A stretch of 33,342 nt of DNA. Origin: Leucobacter sp. OH1287. GTDB lineage: Bacteria > Actinomycetota > Actinomycetes > Actinomycetales > Microbacteriaceae. The notes below the pieces were generated by a model that was not told the DNA's origin, made no database searches, and worked only from the letters and a program-made list of their open reading frames with translations. Numbering within the stretch: the first letter of the stretch is position 1; each line of letters opens with the position of its first letter. The stretch lies in the NCBI RefSeq assembly GCF_003859945.1, contig NZ_RQYM01000016.1:1-33342 (forward strand), written 5' to 3'. Positions 16,236 through 26,012 of the stretch are shown here, piece after piece. Position numbers and translations under genes: made by a program.

Positions 16236-16715
16236 CTACTCGCCAAGGCGGTTGCGGTTGCGCATTGCGCGTTCCGCTTCGATCTTGTCTTGCTTCTCTC
16301 GGAGTGTCTGCCGCTTGTCGTACTCGCGTTTACCCTTCGCGAGCCCGATTTCAACCTTGACGCGGCCGTCCAAGAAGTAGAGCTTCAGCGGCACAATGGT
16401 GATACCGCCGTCACGGGTTTTGCTAAACAGCTTGTCAATCTCCTGCCGGTGCAGCAGCAGCTTGCGCTTCCTACGCGGTGCGTGATTGGTCCACGAACCG
16501 TTAAGGTACTCGGGAATGTAGGCGTGCTCAAGCCACGCCTCGCCCGCCTCGATGAAGATAAAAGCCTCATTGAGGGACGCTCTGCCCATCCGCAGCGATT
16601 TCACCTCACTGCCCGTTAACACCAGCCCGGCCTCGTAGGTGTCGAGGATATGGTAGTCGTGGCGAGCGCGTTTGTTTGATGCGATTAGCTTTTCGCCCGG
16701 TTCGTGTTTCGCCAT
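16236..16715 (-). CDS. smpB: SsrA-binding protein SmpB
   Basis: SmpB binds tmRNA and brings it to stalled ribosomes. The 159 residues show the OB-fold signatures [33 protein letters not shown], the [19 protein letters not shown] strand and [20 protein letters not shown], and end in the basic helix [19 protein letters not shown] that inserts into the empty mRNA channel. ATG 16715 is the conserved start; GGGGGTGG upstream serves as an imperfect ribosome-binding site. It follows ftsX. Its partner ssrA is on the same strand but separated by the peptide operon. A short CCCG/CGGG hairpin just after the stop may be its terminator. Confidence 0.96.
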   Translation of the reverse strand: MAKHEPGEKLIASNKRARHDYHILDTYEAGLVLTGSEVKSLRMGRASLNEAFIFIEAGEAWLEHAYIPEYLNGSWTNHAPRRKRKLLLHRQEIDKLFSKTRDGGITIVPLKLYFLDGRVKVEIGLAKGKREYDKRQTLREKQDKIEAERAMRNRNRLGE

Positions 16716-16819
16716 GATCCACCCCCTAAAAGATATGTCTGTCTGGCGCAAACATCAATCTTATAGCCCGCTGGGCTAAACCACAAACGGGCATTTGCGC
16801 CGAAAGCAGCCCCAAGCAG

Positions 16820-17734
16820 TTAGACGCGGAGGTAGCGGGTGATCGCAACCTTTGCGGCGGCGCCCGAGAGGAGCACGCCGAGCGCGATCAGAATCGGCGG
16901 CACTATCAGCGACTGCTCAACCGTAATGTAGCTCGTGAACGGAATCTGTTTCACCAGGAAGTCCTGCACAAAGAACTTGACGATCGCAACGGACGCAACT
17001 CCCGCGAGAACCGCACCGATCAGCGCCGCAATCACACCCTCCAGGATGAACGGCGTTTGAATGAATCGGTTTGATGCCCCGACAAGGCGCATAATTCCGA
17101 TCTCTCGGCGACGCGAGAACGCGGACAGTCTGATCGTTGTTGAGATCAGGAGCACCGCGGCGACCAGCATCAGCGCCGCAATCACAATCGCGGTGTAGCT
17201 GGCGATACCGAGGAAGAGGAAGATTCTGTCGAGCAGGCTCCGCTGGTCGGTGACGCTCTGCACACCGGCGATCCCCGTGAAGGTCTCCTGCACAACCTGC
17301 GAGTTTGACGGATCCGTCAGTTTCACCCAGAAGGTTTCATTGAGCTGGTCAGCGGTTGTGATGTCGAGGATCGGGTTGCCGCGGAACTGCTCCTGGAACT
17401 GCGCAAGCGCTTCCTCCTGGTTGAGGAAGAAATAGTCCTCAACGTAAGGTGCCAGGTTTTCGGACTCGAGCGCCATCTTTACCGCGGCGAGCTGCTCCTC
17501 ATTGGCTTTGCTGCCCGCACAGGTGGCGCTCTGGTCGTAGTCGGTGCACATGTAGATCGCGACCTGCGCGCGGTCATACCAGTAGGTTTTCATCTGCTGC
17601 ACCTGCAGCTGCATCAGGAACGCGGCACCCACGAATGTCAGAGACACGAAGGTCACCAGAATAACCGAGATAACAACGGAGAGGTTGCGGCGCAGACCGT
17701 TAAAAACCTCGCTCAGCACAAATCCAAGTCTCAT
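16820..17734 (-). CDS. ftsX: Cell division protein FtsX
   Basis: FtsX is the membrane half of the FtsEX complex that controls peptidoglycan hydrolases at division. The 304 residues show one N-terminal membrane helix (~20-42), an extracellular domain (~43-180) with two cysteines ([10 protein letters not shown]) and [12 protein letters not shown], then three more helices with the conserved [25 protein letters not shown] loop. Its ATG overlaps the ftsE stop in ATGA, so the two are translated together. Confidence 0.95.
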   Translation of the reverse strand: MRLGFVLSEVFNGLRRNLSVVISVILVTFVSLTFVGAAFLMQLQVQQMKTYWYDRAQVAIYMCTDYDQSATCAGSKANEEQLAAVKMALESENLAPYVEDYFFLNQEEALAQFQEQFRGNPILDITTADQLNETFWVKLTDPSNSQVVQETFTGIAGVQSVTDQRSLLDRIFLFLGIASYTAIVIAALMLVAAVLLISTTIRLSAFSRRREIGIMRLVGASNRFIQTPFILEGVIAALIGAVLAGVASVAIVKFFVQDFLVKQIPFTSYITVEQSLIVPPILIALGVLLSGAAAKVAITRYLRV

Positions 17735-18822
17735 CGCACAGGCCCCACATCTGACGCGTCATCGTCTTTGTTTTCAAGCCCGAGCTTGTCAGCAAGCCCG
17801 GTTCCCTCGGCGATCTGGTGTTCGGCCCAGCGGACCGGATCCACCGTCTCATCGAGCGATTTCTGCTCGGCAACCGGCGCACCAAAGCCACTGTCGATGT
17901 GGTCGGCTGAGGCAGCGGTGAACTGCTCGGCCTCCCCCGGAGCCGGTTTGGTCAGCAGGTCTCCGGGAAGTTCCGCGTCGAAGGGCTCAGGAACGTGCAG
18001 CGCGGCAAGCCCGGCGGCCTCAGCCTTGGCGTTCTCCTCAATCTGCTCGGGCGCGAGTGTCTCTGCGATCACCGCGGTGGTTGTGCGCAGCGGCGCACGC
18101 AGGCCAGCCTTGCGCAGATCGTCGATCGGGATCGAGGCGGTTTCGCCGTAGCCACCGCCCTGTTCGTCGCGAACAACCTGCCCCTCGGAGAGCTCAATAA
18201 CGCGCTGTTCCATAATGTCCACGAAGGTTGCCTCGTGGGTTGCCATCACAACCGTTGTGCCTGCTGCGTTAATCGCCTGCAGCAGCTGCATAATTCCGAG
18301 GCTGGTTGCCGGATCCAGGTTACCGGTTGGCTCGTCAGCCAGCAGAATCGCTGGTTTGTTGACGATCGCGCGCGCGATTGCAACGCGCTGCTGCTCACCG
18401 CCTGAAAGCTCGTGCGGGAAGCGACGCTCTTTACCGCCGAGCCCGACCATCTCCAGCGCGTCAGGAACAGCCTCCTGAATAAAACCGCGTGATTTGCCGA
18501 TCACCTGCAGCGTGAAGGCCACATTGTCGTAGACCGTTTTGTTTTGCAGCAGCCGAAAGTCTTGGAAAACAGTTCCGAGATTGCGCCGAAAGAACGGCAC
18601 CTTGCGGGTTGAGATCTTGCCGAGATCCTGCCCCAGCACGTGCACTTTACCGCTTGTTGCCTGCTCCTCGCGCAGCATCAGCTGCAGACAGCTTGACTTG
18701 CCGGAGCCTGACGCGCCAACAATAAACACGAACTCGCCGCGTTCAACACTCAGCGTGACACTGTCAAGCGCTGGACGCTTGGTGCCGCGATACCGTTTGG
18801 TGACGTTCTCAAAACTAATCAT
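17731..18822 (-). CDS. ftsE: Cell division ATPase FtsE with long C-terminal extension
   Basis: FtsE powers FtsX. Residues 1-229 are a normal Fts[12 protein letters not shown], Walker A GASGSGKS (36-43), VFQDFRLL (85-92), signature LSGGEQQR (139-146) and Walker [14 protein letters not shown]. The family usually ends near 229; this protein has 363 residues. The extra ~134 are acidic and Ala/Glu/Pro-rich without a clear fold and are likely disordered. ATG 18822 fits the conserved start, though only a weak ribosome-binding site (ACAGG) precedes it. Confidence 0.95.
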   Translation of the reverse strand: MISFENVTKRYRGTKRPALDSVTLSVERGEFVFIVGASGSGKSSCLQLMLREEQATSGKVHVLGQDLGKISTRKVPFFRRNLGTVFQDFRLLQNKTVYDNVAFTLQVIGKSRGFIQEAVPDALEMVGLGGKERRFPHELSGGEQQRVAIARAIVNKPAILLADEPTGNLDPATSLGIMQLLQAINAAGTTVVMATHEATFVDIMEQRVIELSEGQVVRDEQGGGYGETASIPIDDLRKAGLRAPLRTTTAVIAETLAPEQIEENAKAEAAGLAALHVPEPFDAELPGDLLTKPAPGEAEQFTAASADHIDSGFGAPVAEQKSLDETVDPVRWAEHQIAEGTGLADKLGLENKDDDASDVGPVR

Positions 18823-18979
18823 TGCCTGTCTGACTTTACGCGCATAATCCGCTGCTGTGTCAGCAACACACCAATCTCGCTGGCATTTCTCAGGTTAATC
18901 ACCCCGCAGGCTGCTATCCTAGCGGATCCGGCAATCCCCGTTCCGGGCAGCCCACGCCCCAGCAGCCCGTGCCCGCAGG

Positions 18980-20080
18980 TTACTGCATTGAGCGCCAGCG
19001 GATCCCCGCCGCAATGAACCCGTCAAGGTCACCGTCGAACACGCTCTGTGGGTTGTTAACCTCATACTCGGTGCGCAGGTCTTTCACCATCTGGTAGGGG
19101 GCGAGCACATAGCTGCGCATCTGATCGCCCCAGCTGGCGGTGATATTGCCGGCGAGCTCTTTCTTCTTTGCCGCCTCAGCCTCCCGCTGCAGAATCAGCA
19201 GCCGTGACTGCAGCACCCGCATCGCCGCGGCACGGTTTTGCAGCTGGCTCTTTTCGTTCTGCATCGAAACGACGATACCGGTCGGGAGGTGGGTGATCCG
19301 CACCGCCGAATCGGTTGTGTTAACCGACTGCCCGCCGGGACCGCTGGAGCGGAACACGTCAACCTTAATGTCACTCTCGGGGATTTCAACCTCTGACGCC
19401 TCAGGCAGCAGCGGGATCACCTCAACGGCCGCGAAACTGGTTTGGCGTTTACCCGCCGAGTTGAAAGGGCTCATTCGCACCAGCCGGTGTGTGCCCGACT
19501 CGACCGACAGCGAGCCGAAGGCGTAGGGCGCGTCGAACTGCATGGTGGTTGATTTGATGCCCGCTTCTTCAGCGTAGCTGGTGTCGAGCACGGTCACCTG
19601 ATAGTCGTGCCTTTCACCGTAGCGGATGTACATACGCTGCAGCATCTCGGCAAAGTCAGCGGCGTCAACTCCGCCCGCGCCCGACCGGATGGTTAGCACC
19701 GCGGGATACTCGTCATACTCGCCCGACAGCAGTGTCTGCACCTCAAGCTCGCTAATTGCCGCTTCGATCGCCGAGAGTTCGGCAACCGCCTCGGCGGCGC
19801 TGTCGCTGTCGTTGTGTTCCTCGGCGAGCTCGATTAGCACGTCCAGATCATCTAGGCGGTTTGCGATGCCGGTGAGCTTTTGCAGCTGCGTTTTCTTATG
19901 ACTGAGCGCGCTGGTCACCTGCTGCGCCGCCTGCTGATCGTCCCACAGTCCAGGAGCTGCCGCTTGGGTTTCCAGTTCGGCAACGCTCGCTTTAATGCCC
20001 TCGATGTCAGACACCTGGGCAATATCGGAGTAGGTTGAGCGCGCGGTTTTGATTCGCGCCGAAAGATCTAGGTCAAGCAT
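18980..20080 (-). CDS. prfB: Peptide chain release factor 2
   Basis: RF2 ends translation at UGA and UAA. The 366 residues carry the stop-codon-reading motif SPF (204-206) and the peptidyl-hydrolysis motif GGQ (249-251, in [17 protein letters not shown]). The reading frame is continuous, without the internal UGA frameshift used for autoregulation in E. coli; this is usual in actinobacteria. ATG 20080 begins [11 protein letters not shown], as in homologues; a longer open frame upstream adds 27 unrelated residues. It heads the prfB-ftsE-ftsX-smpB block, 157 bases before ftsE. It is divergent from the Lrp gene. Confidence 0.96.
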   Translation of the reverse strand: MLDLDLSARIKTARSTYSDIAQVSDIEGIKASVAELETQAAAPGLWDDQQAAQQVTSALSHKKTQLQKLTGIANRLDDLDVLIELAEEHNDSDSAAEAVAELSAIEAAISELEVQTLLSGEYDEYPAVLTIRSGAGGVDAADFAEMLQRMYIRYGERHDYQVTVLDTSYAEEAGIKSTTMQFDAPYAFGSLSVESGTHRLVRMSPFNSAGKRQTSFAAVEVIPLLPEASEVEIPESDIKVDVFRSSGPGGQSVNTTDSAVRITHLPTGIVVSMQNEKSQLQNRAAAMRVLQSRLLILQREAEAAKKKELAGNITASWGDQMRSYVLAPYQMVKDLRTEYEVNNPQSVFDGDLDGFIAAGIRWRSMQ

Positions 20081-20252
20081 GATGTGTTTAAGTCTATCGG
20101 CTTCGCCGTGTTTTGACGGCGGTGGATCCCGGATCCGCCCGAGATAATAATGATTCCGCAAAAAGCACCATCTAAAATTGCGAAATCCGAAGCAAATACC
20201 GAGTTATTCGCACAATTATGCAGGTGTTATGCAGACTTTGATACTGATTCCT

Positions 20253-20288
20253 TTGCAAAATTCAGTTTTGTGTGTCAGAATCGTAGCG
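20253..20288 (+). promoter_or_regulatory. Promoter of a leaderless lrp-type gene
   Basis: TTGCAA (20253-20258) and CAGAAT (20276-20281) are 17 bases apart, each matching consensus at four positions. The GTG start at 20288 falls seven bases after the -10 box, where transcription would begin, and no Shine-Dalgarno sequence precedes it. Confidence 0.55.
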
Positions 20289-20755
20289 TGAGTAGCAACC
20301 GCGCTAACCAGCCAATCGATGCGATTTCGAAGCAGATTGTTGAGCAACTTCAGCTTGACGGTCGGAAAAGCTACGCGGAGATCGCAAAGGTTGTTGGTCT
20401 CTCCGAGGCCGCTGTTAGGCAGCGGGTGCAGAAGCTCACAGAATCCGGGATTGCGCAGATAGTTGCTGTCACAGACCCTCTAAGTCTGGGATTTAACCGT
20501 CTCGCGATGATCGGAGTCCGAGTTTCGGGCGACATCCGAAAGGTTGCCGACGAGCTCGCCGAGATGCCTGAGGTGTCTTATTTGATTATGACGGCCGGAT
20601 CCTTCGATCTGATGTTTGAGGTTGTTTGCGAAGACGACGAAGCACTGATCGAGATGCTCAATTCAAGGATTAGAGCGGTTTCCGGGGTGATATCGACTGA
20701 GACCTTTATGTATCTCAACATTCAAAAACAGAAATACGACTGGGGAACAAGATAA
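20288..20755 (+). CDS. Lrp/AsnC family transcriptional regulator
   Basis: This 155-residue regulator has an N-terminal helix-turn-helix (DAISKQIVEQLQLDGRKSYA, then EIAKVVGLSEAAVRQRVQKL) and the C-terminal ligand-binding RAM domain (LAMIGVRVSG...VSYLIMTAGSFDLMFEVV). Such proteins respond to amino acids. The GTG at 20288 is chosen because homologues start near the helix-turn-helix and a promoter ends exactly there; a longer frame from 20150 includes 46 unrelated residues. Two bases separate its stop from the aminotransferase start, so it probably controls that gene and itself. Confidence 0.9.
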   Translation: MSSNRANQPIDAISKQIVEQLQLDGRKSYAEIAKVVGLSEAAVRQRVQKLTESGIAQIVAVTDPLSLGFNRLAMIGVRVSGDIRKVADELAEMPEVSYLIMTAGSFDLMFEVVCEDDEALIEMLNSRIRAVSGVISTETFMYLNIQKQKYDWGTR

Positions 20756-20757
20756 CC

Positions 20758-22131
20758 ATGTCATTTACCTCTGACATTCAAACCAAGGCCTCAAAGCATC
20801 TGTGGCCGCACTTTACCAACGCGAAGGTGCTCAATGACGGCATCCCTGTCATCACTCGCGCTGAGGGTCACCACATCTACGATGCTGAGGGCAACAAGTA
20901 CATTGACGGACTGGCAGGTCTGTTCGTAGTTAACGCAGGTCACGGCCGTGAGCGGATCGTGCAGGCTGCTGCAAAGCAGATGCAGGAACTGCCGTTCATG
21001 CCACTGTGGTCATACGCACACCCTGCTGCTGTTGAGTTGGCTGAGCGCCTCTCAAGCTACGCTCCTGGTGAGATGAACAAAGTTTTCTTCACCACCGGCG
21101 GTGGCGAAGCTGTTGAGTCTGCGTTCAAGCTGGCTAAGCACTACTGGAAGCTGCGCGGCAAGCCAATGAAGCACAAGGTGATTTCACGCTCTGTTGCCTA
21201 CCACGGCACCCCACAGGGCGCGCTCGCTATCACCGGTATTCCTGACATGAAGAAGTTCTACGAGCCACTGACCCCGGGCGGTCACCGTGTGCCAAACACG
21301 AACTTCTACCGTGCGGCTGAAATGGGTGCTCCTGCTGACGATATCGAAGCATTCGGTCAGTGGGCTGCAAACCGTATCGCTGAAGCAATCGAGTTCGAGG
21401 GTCCTGACACAGTAGCTGCTGTGTTCCTGGAGCCAGTGCAGAACTCTGGTGGATGTTTCCCACCTCCTCCGGGTTACTTCAAGCGTGTACGCGAAATCTG
21501 TGACCAGTACGATGTGCTGCTGGTGAGCGACGAAGTTATCTGTGCTTACGGACGCATCGGCGACTTCTTCGCTTCTAAGGCACTCGGTTACGAGCCAGAC
21601 ATCATCACCTCTGCAAAGGGTATTACCTCTGGTTACGTGCCACTGGGCGCAATGATCGTGTCTGACAAGGTTTCAGAGCCGTTCAACAGCACCGAGAACA
21701 CCTTCTACCACGGCTACACCTTCGCTGGTCACCCAGCAGCAGCCGCGGCAGCACTCGAAAACTTCGATATTTTCGAGGAAGAGAAGCTCAACGAGCGCGT
21801 ACGCGAGAACAGCCCACTGTTCCGCGCCGAGCTCGAGAAGCTGCTCGACATTGACATTGTTGGCGACGTGCGCGGTGAGGGCTACTTCTTCGGTATTGAG
21901 CTTGTGAAAGACAAGACAACCAAGGAGACCTTCAACGAGGAGGAGTCAAACCGACTGCTCCGCGACTACCTCAGCCCTGCGCTGTGGGAGGCAGGTCTGT
22001 ACTGCCGCGCCGATGACCGAGGAGACCCTGTTATCCAGCTTGCTCCACCGCTGACCATCGGTCAGCCAGAGTTTGAGGAGATCGGCGGTATCCTCCGTTC
22101 AGTCCTGAAGGACGCTTCTTCAAAACTCTAA
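20758..22131 (+). CDS. Class III PLP-dependent aminotransferase
   Basis: This 457-residue enzyme transfers amino groups using pyridoxal phosphate. It has the class III features: GLAGLFVVNAGHG, FFTTGGGEAVESAFKLAK (phosphate binding), AVFLEPVQNSGGCFPPPPGY, LLVSDEVICAYGRIGDFFA with Asp258, and SAKGITSGYVPLGA with the Schiff-base Lys287. The sequence is closest in character to omega-amino-acid/polyamine:pyruvate aminotransferases, but substrate cannot be fixed by eye. It is coupled to the Lrp gene just upstream. Codon use looks optimised (many GGT, CTG and AAG) and GGATCC is absent, which suggests high expression. Confidence 0.92.
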   Translation: MSFTSDIQTKASKHLWPHFTNAKVLNDGIPVITRAEGHHIYDAEGNKYIDGLAGLFVVNAGHGRERIVQAAAKQMQELPFMPLWSYAHPAAVELAERLSSYAPGEMNKVFFTTGGGEAVESAFKLAKHYWKLRGKPMKHKVISRSVAYHGTPQGALAITGIPDMKKFYEPLTPGGHRVPNTNFYRAAEMGAPADDIEAFGQWAANRIAEAIEFEGPDTVAAVFLEPVQNSGGCFPPPPGYFKRVREICDQYDVLLVSDEVICAYGRIGDFFASKALGYEPDIITSAKGITSGYVPLGAMIVSDKVSEPFNSTENTFYHGYTFAGHPAAAAAALENFDIFEEEKLNERVRENSPLFRAELEKLLDIDIVGDVRGEGYFFGIELVKDKTTKETFNEEESNRLLRDYLSPALWEAGLYCRADDRGDPVIQLAPPLTIGQPEFEEIGGILRSVLKDASSKL

Positions 22132-22155
22132 CCTAATGGTTGGGTTATAGATGAG

Positions 22156-22205
22156 CACTCGTTGCCCGGTTGCGTTTCGCGGCCGGGCAACGAGTGTTTT
22201 ATTTT
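22156..22205 (+). terminator. Strong rho-independent terminator
   Basis: CACTCGTTGCCCGG (22156-22169) and CCGGGCAACGAGTG (22183-22196) form a perfect 14-bp stem followed by TTTTATTTT. It ends the Lrp-aminotransferase transcript, yet lies only 20 bases before the next start codon. Confidence 0.93.
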
Positions 22206-22224
22206 AGAGTTAAATAGGAAAGCT

Positions 22225-23676
22225 GTGACAGACAATAAAAACACCGCTCAGCAGGCAAAACAGAGCCATTCGGTGATTGACAGATTTTTTGAGATTAGCG
22301 CCCGCGGATCCAGCATCGGCCGTGAGATTCGGGGTGGCTTCGTAACCTTCTTCGCAATGGCATACATTGTGATTTTGAACCCGCTGATTCTCGGCGGTGA
22401 AGTAAACAGCGACGTCGCTGGTAACTTCCTCGACCCGGCACAGGTTGGCGCCGTCACCAGCCTCTCCGCTGGCCTGATGAGCATCCTCTTCGGCATTGTC
22501 GCGAGGCTGCCGTTCGCCTTCGCGGCCGGGCTCGGCATGAACTCCTTCCTCGCCGTCACCGTCGTCGGTCAGGTGACCTGGCAGGAGGCGATGGGCATTG
22601 TGATTATCAACGGCATAATCATCTGCCTACTGGGGGCGAGCGGGATCCGCCTGGCGATCTTCCGCGCTGTCCCTGCGGCGCTGAAGTCCGCAATCACCGT
22701 GGGTATCGGCTTCTTTATCGCGTTCATCGGTTTTGTTAACGCCGGGTTCGTGACCGCAACCGAGGCGGGGCCTCCTGTGCAGCTGGGGTCGGGCGGATCC
22801 ATCGCCTCCGTTCCAACGCTGCTCTTCTTGATAACCCTGCTGGTGATCGGTGTGCTGGTGTCGCGCCGCGTCTCTGGCGCGATCCTCATCGGTATCGCAG
22901 TGGCGACGGTTGCCGCGATTATTGTGCAGGCGGTGCTTAACCTCGGGCCTGCGGCCACCTCTGAGGGCGGCTGGCACATGACCGTGCCGGAACTGCCAGC
23001 AACCCCGGTAACACTCCCCGATTTCTCTCTGATCGGGCAGTTTGATATGTTTGGCGCGTTCGGCAGAATCGGCATCATCTCAACACTGATGATGGTTTTC
23101 ACGCTGCTGTTCACGAACTTCTTTGACGCGATGGGCACCATGAACGGGCTGGCGAAGAACGCTGGACTGTCTGACCGTGACGGCGAGTTCCCGCGGATCC
23201 GCGGCGCCTTCATCGTCGAGGGCTTCGGCGCGATCACCGGCGGTGCCACCTCAAGCTCATCAACCACCGTGTTTGTGGAGAGCGCCTCCGGTATCGCCGA
23301 GGGTGCGCGCACCGGTCTGGCGGCAACCGTCACCGGTCTTTTGCTGCTGCTGTCGGCGTTCTTTACCCCGCTGACCGCTGCGGTGCCGATTGAGGTTGGA
23401 TCCGCTGCCCTCGTGATTGTTGGCGCGATGATGATGGCGCAGGTGTGCGAGATCGACTTTGGTGATTTCTATCTGGCGCTGCCGGCGTTCCTGACGATCG
23501 CCGCGATGCCGCTCACCTACTCAATCGCGAACGGTGTCGGTGTCGGCTTTGTTGCGTACGCGCTGCTGCACCTGCTGGGAGGCAGAGCGAAACAGGTGCA
23601 CTGGCTGATGTGGGTTGTTGCGGCCGGGTTCCTGATCTACTTCACGCGCGGCCCGATCGAGCAACTGCTGCACTAG
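22225..23676 (+). CDS. AzgA-like purine (hypoxanthine/guanine/adenine) permease
   Basis: This membrane transporter of 483 residues belongs to the NCS2/AzgA family of proton-coupled purine permeases. Visible signatures are FFAMAYIVILNPLIL, AFAAGLGMNSFLAVTVV, LLFTNFFDAMGTMNGLAKNAGL and SSSTTVFVESASGIAEGARTGLAA, with about 12-14 hydrophobic helices. GTG at 22225 follows AGGAA at five bases; an upstream frame to 22162 would run through the terminator hairpin and is rejected. No promoter fits between the terminator and the start, so expression must come from readthrough or a promoter overlapping the hairpin. GGATCC occurs five times here. Confidence 0.9.
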   Translation: MTDNKNTAQQAKQSHSVIDRFFEISARGSSIGREIRGGFVTFFAMAYIVILNPLILGGEVNSDVAGNFLDPAQVGAVTSLSAGLMSILFGIVARLPFAFAAGLGMNSFLAVTVVGQVTWQEAMGIVIINGIIICLLGASGIRLAIFRAVPAALKSAITVGIGFFIAFIGFVNAGFVTATEAGPPVQLGSGGSIASVPTLLFLITLLVIGVLVSRRVSGAILIGIAVATVAAIIVQAVLNLGPAATSEGGWHMTVPELPATPVTLPDFSLIGQFDMFGAFGRIGIISTLMMVFTLLFTNFFDAMGTMNGLAKNAGLSDRDGEFPRIRGAFIVEGFGAITGGATSSSSTTVFVESASGIAEGARTGLAATVTGLLLLLSAFFTPLTAAVPIEVGSAALVIVGAMMMAQVCEIDFGDFYLALPAFLTIAAMPLTYSIANGVGVGFVAYALLHLLGGRAKQVHWLMWVVAAGFLIYFTRGPIEQLLH

Positions 23677-23694
23677 CGCCTGCGTGGCGGTTGG

Positions 23695-26010
23695 CTATGA
23701 TACCAACCGCCACGCGCAGTACCCGGCGAGCACGATCCACACCCCCGCAACCAGCGCGGTGTCGCGCGGCCGCCAGGTGTCCTCAACGAGCTCGGTTTTG
23801 GTTTTATAGGCGCCGAAACCGCGCGTGTCCAGTGTCATCGCAACCCGCTCACCGTGCTGCACCCCGACGATCAGCAGCGGCACAATCGAACTCAGCCAGC
23901 GCACAACCGGCGCGAAAACACCCCAGCGCGCACCCTGCTTCCGAACCGCCCGTGCCTGCCTTAGCACCCGAAAAGTACCGATGAAACGGCGCACAAAGGC
24001 GAGCGCGGCGGTTCCCGCCGAGGTCAGCCGATAAGACACAGGAGTGGACGTTGACAGTGCCCGCAAAAGCGCCTCCGGGCTGCTGGAATACCCCGTGCAC
24101 AGCACAACACCGACCAGCGCGGCGAGCAGCGTCGCGGTTTTCGCCGCGAGTTCCCAGTGGGTGCCAGCCGCAACCAGCGCGGGGTGCGAGTTAACCGCTA
24201 AAACCCAGGTGACAAAGCCCGCGACCAGCCAGATGGCGAGCGCCGCGATCCACCGGCTGCGGGGTTTGCCGAGCACAACAACCGCCACGCTGGACAGCGC
24301 CATCCACAGCAGGTTTCCTGGTGTGTTTGAGAACACCAAAAGCCCAACCATAACTGGCAGCGCCGCAATCGACACGGTTAGCGGGTGCAGGCTGAAGCGC
24401 GCCCGCGAAACCGGGGGTTTGGGCACAGGCGCAGGCTCACTATTGTCCGATGTGGCGGGGCGTGGATCCGGCAGCGCAATCACCGCGGTTGCGTGCTCCG
24501 CAACAAACTCCATGTCGTGGCTGGCGAAAACAACGGTTTTGCCGGTGTCCCGCAGCTGCTGCAGGAAGTCCGCAATCGCCTCGGTGTTGCGCCAGTCCTG
24601 CCCGAAGGTTGGCTCGTCAAGCAGAACCAGTTGCTGCTCTGCTGCGGCGGCGACCGTCGCAACCGAGAGGCGGCGTGCCTGCCCACCGGAGAGTGTGAGC
24701 GGGTGCCTTTCTGCCTGCGCGGTCAGCTCAAAGTCGGCGAGAACCTCGGCGCTGCGCTCCGCAGGCAGCTGCAGTTCATCACAAACGCGGGAGGCTATGA
24801 ACTGCTGTTCGGGGTTTTGGAACACATAGCTGGCATCGCCGCAACGCATCTCCTGATCGTGCAGGGTGACGGATCCGGCGCTGCGCTTTGCCGGGGTTAT
24901 CGCCGCCAGCCGCTGTAAGAGCGACGATTTACCGCTGCCGTTTTGCCCGACCAGCGCAACGATTTCTCCCGAACCAAGGCTAAAGGCGAGCGGTGGGAAC
25001 CTGCCTGCCGGGTCGGTTACGCTCACTCGCAGCACCTCTCCCCCGGCTAGTTCGGGAACCTCTCGCCAGACGGCGCTGTCTGACTGAGTTGGGTGTTTGC
25101 GGTAAAAACGTGGCTGCTCCCCGCTCGGGAAAGCAGTGCCAGCCGCAGCAGCGCCAGCGGCTCCGGCGCCGGCAGCATCAGCGGCTTCGACACCGGCGCG
25201 AGCGGCAACGGCACCAGCGGTCCCGGCCCCGGCAGCGTGACCTGTCAGCATTCCGTCTCGGAAGCGGCGCGGGATCCAAATCCCGAGCTCCCGCAGTTCC
25301 CGTCCGTGCTCAGTAAACACCTCATCGGGCGCACCAAAATAGAGCTGCTGCCCTGTGGTGCTCAGCACCAGCACCCTATCGAGAGCGTCATACACCGGGT
25401 CAATATCGTGCTCAACCAGCAGCACGGCGGTGTTGTCGTGCTGCCGCAGCTGCCGGATCCGCTGATAGAAAGCTGCTTTGCTGTGCGGATCAAGCATCGA
25501 GGTTGGTTCGTCGAGCACCAAAAGCTCCGGCTGCATACCCAGCGCGGCCGCGAGTGCTAGGCGCTGTCTTTGCCCGCCCGATAGTTCCCACGGGCTTGTG
25601 TGGGTGTACTCGCTCAGCTGAAACTCGCGCAGCAGCTCCGCAACCCGGGCAGTGATCTCGGGAACCGGCAGCCGCATATTCTGCAGCGGGAATGCGAGCT
25701 CGGCCGCAACCTCGCGGGTCACAACCGCAGCGTCCGGGTTCTGGCCAACATAGCCGATGTGCGATACCAGGTCTGCAACCGAGGCGTCGGCGATCTGGGT
25801 CCCGGCGATCTGGGCGGATCCGCTATAGCGCGCCGGCAGGGTGTGCGGGATTAGACCGCAAACGGTCTGCAGCAGCGTTGATTTGCCGCAGCCGGAGGGG
25901 CCAACGACCGCGATAAACTCGCCACGCTGCAGCTCGAAGTTGATGCCGCGCAGAACCCAGTCGACTGCGCCGTTGAACTTTACACCAAGGTCGCTCACCT
26001 TGGCGATCAC
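23695..26010 (-). CDS. ECF transporter: two ATPase domains fused to the T subunit
   Basis: One 771-residue chain supplies the whole energising module of an ECF vitamin transporter. Residues 1-250 are the first ATPase (Walker A GPSGCGKS 37-44, signature LSGGQRQR, Walker B LLVLDEPTSMLD). An Ala/Gly-rich linker (~257-293) leads to the second ATPase (Walker A GQNGSGKS 355-362, VFQNPEQQF, signature LSGGQARR, Walker B LVLLDEPTFGQD). Residues ~535-771 are the EcfT membrane subunit with hydrophobic helices and the coupling-helix segments (LRQARAVRKQGARWG and HGERVAMTLDTRGFG). In B. subtilis the equivalents YkoD and YkoC are separate proteins. Its ATG lies just downstream of the YkoE-like gene, giving one operon. 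Confidence 0.92.
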   Translation of the reverse strand: MIAKVSDLGVKFNGAVDWVLRGINFELQRGEFIAVVGPSGCGKSTLLQTVCGLIPHTLPARYSGSAQIAGTQIADASVADLVSHIGYVGQNPDAAVVTREVAAELAFPLQNMRLPVPEITARVAELLREFQLSEYTHTSPWELSGGQRQRLALAAALGMQPELLVLDEPTSMLDPHSKAAFYQRIRQLRQHDNTAVLLVEHDIDPVYDALDRVLVLSTTGQQLYFGAPDEVFTEHGRELRELGIWIPRRFRDGMLTGHAAGAGTAGAVAARAGVEAADAAGAGAAGAAAAGTAFPSGEQPRFYRKHPTQSDSAVWREVPELAGGEVLRVSVTDPAGRFPPLAFSLGSGEIVALVGQNGSGKSSLLQRLAAITPAKRSAGSVTLHDQEMRCGDASYVFQNPEQQFIASRVCDELQLPAERSAEVLADFELTAQAERHPLTLSGGQARRLSVATVAAAAEQQLVLLDEPTFGQDWRNTEAIADFLQQLRDTGKTVVFASHDMEFVAEHATAVIALPDPRPATSDNSEPAPVPKPPVSRARFSLHPLTVSIAALPVMVGLLVFSNTPGNLLWMALSSVAVVVLGKPRSRWIAALAIWLVAGFVTWVLAVNSHPALVAAGTHWELAAKTATLLAALVGVVLCTGYSSSPEALLRALSTSTPVSYRLTSAGTAALAFVRRFIGTFRVLRQARAVRKQGARWGVFAPVVRWLSSIVPLLIVGVQHGERVAMTLDTRGFGAYKTKTELVEDTWRPRDTALVAGVWIVLAGYCAWRLVS

Positions 26011-26012
26011 AG

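Noticed and set aside
18980-20080. Programmed frameshift in prfB
   Set aside because: The frame is continuous from start to stop without an internal in-frame UGA.
22162-22224. Upstream extension of the purine permease
   Set aside because: It would translate through the terminator hairpin; GTG 22225 has AGGAA at correct spacing and a family-like start.
22569-23333. 254-codon minus-strand frame opposite the purine permease
   Set aside because: Antisense to a clear AzgA-like permease; the translation is Pro/Ser/Thr-rich without domain features.
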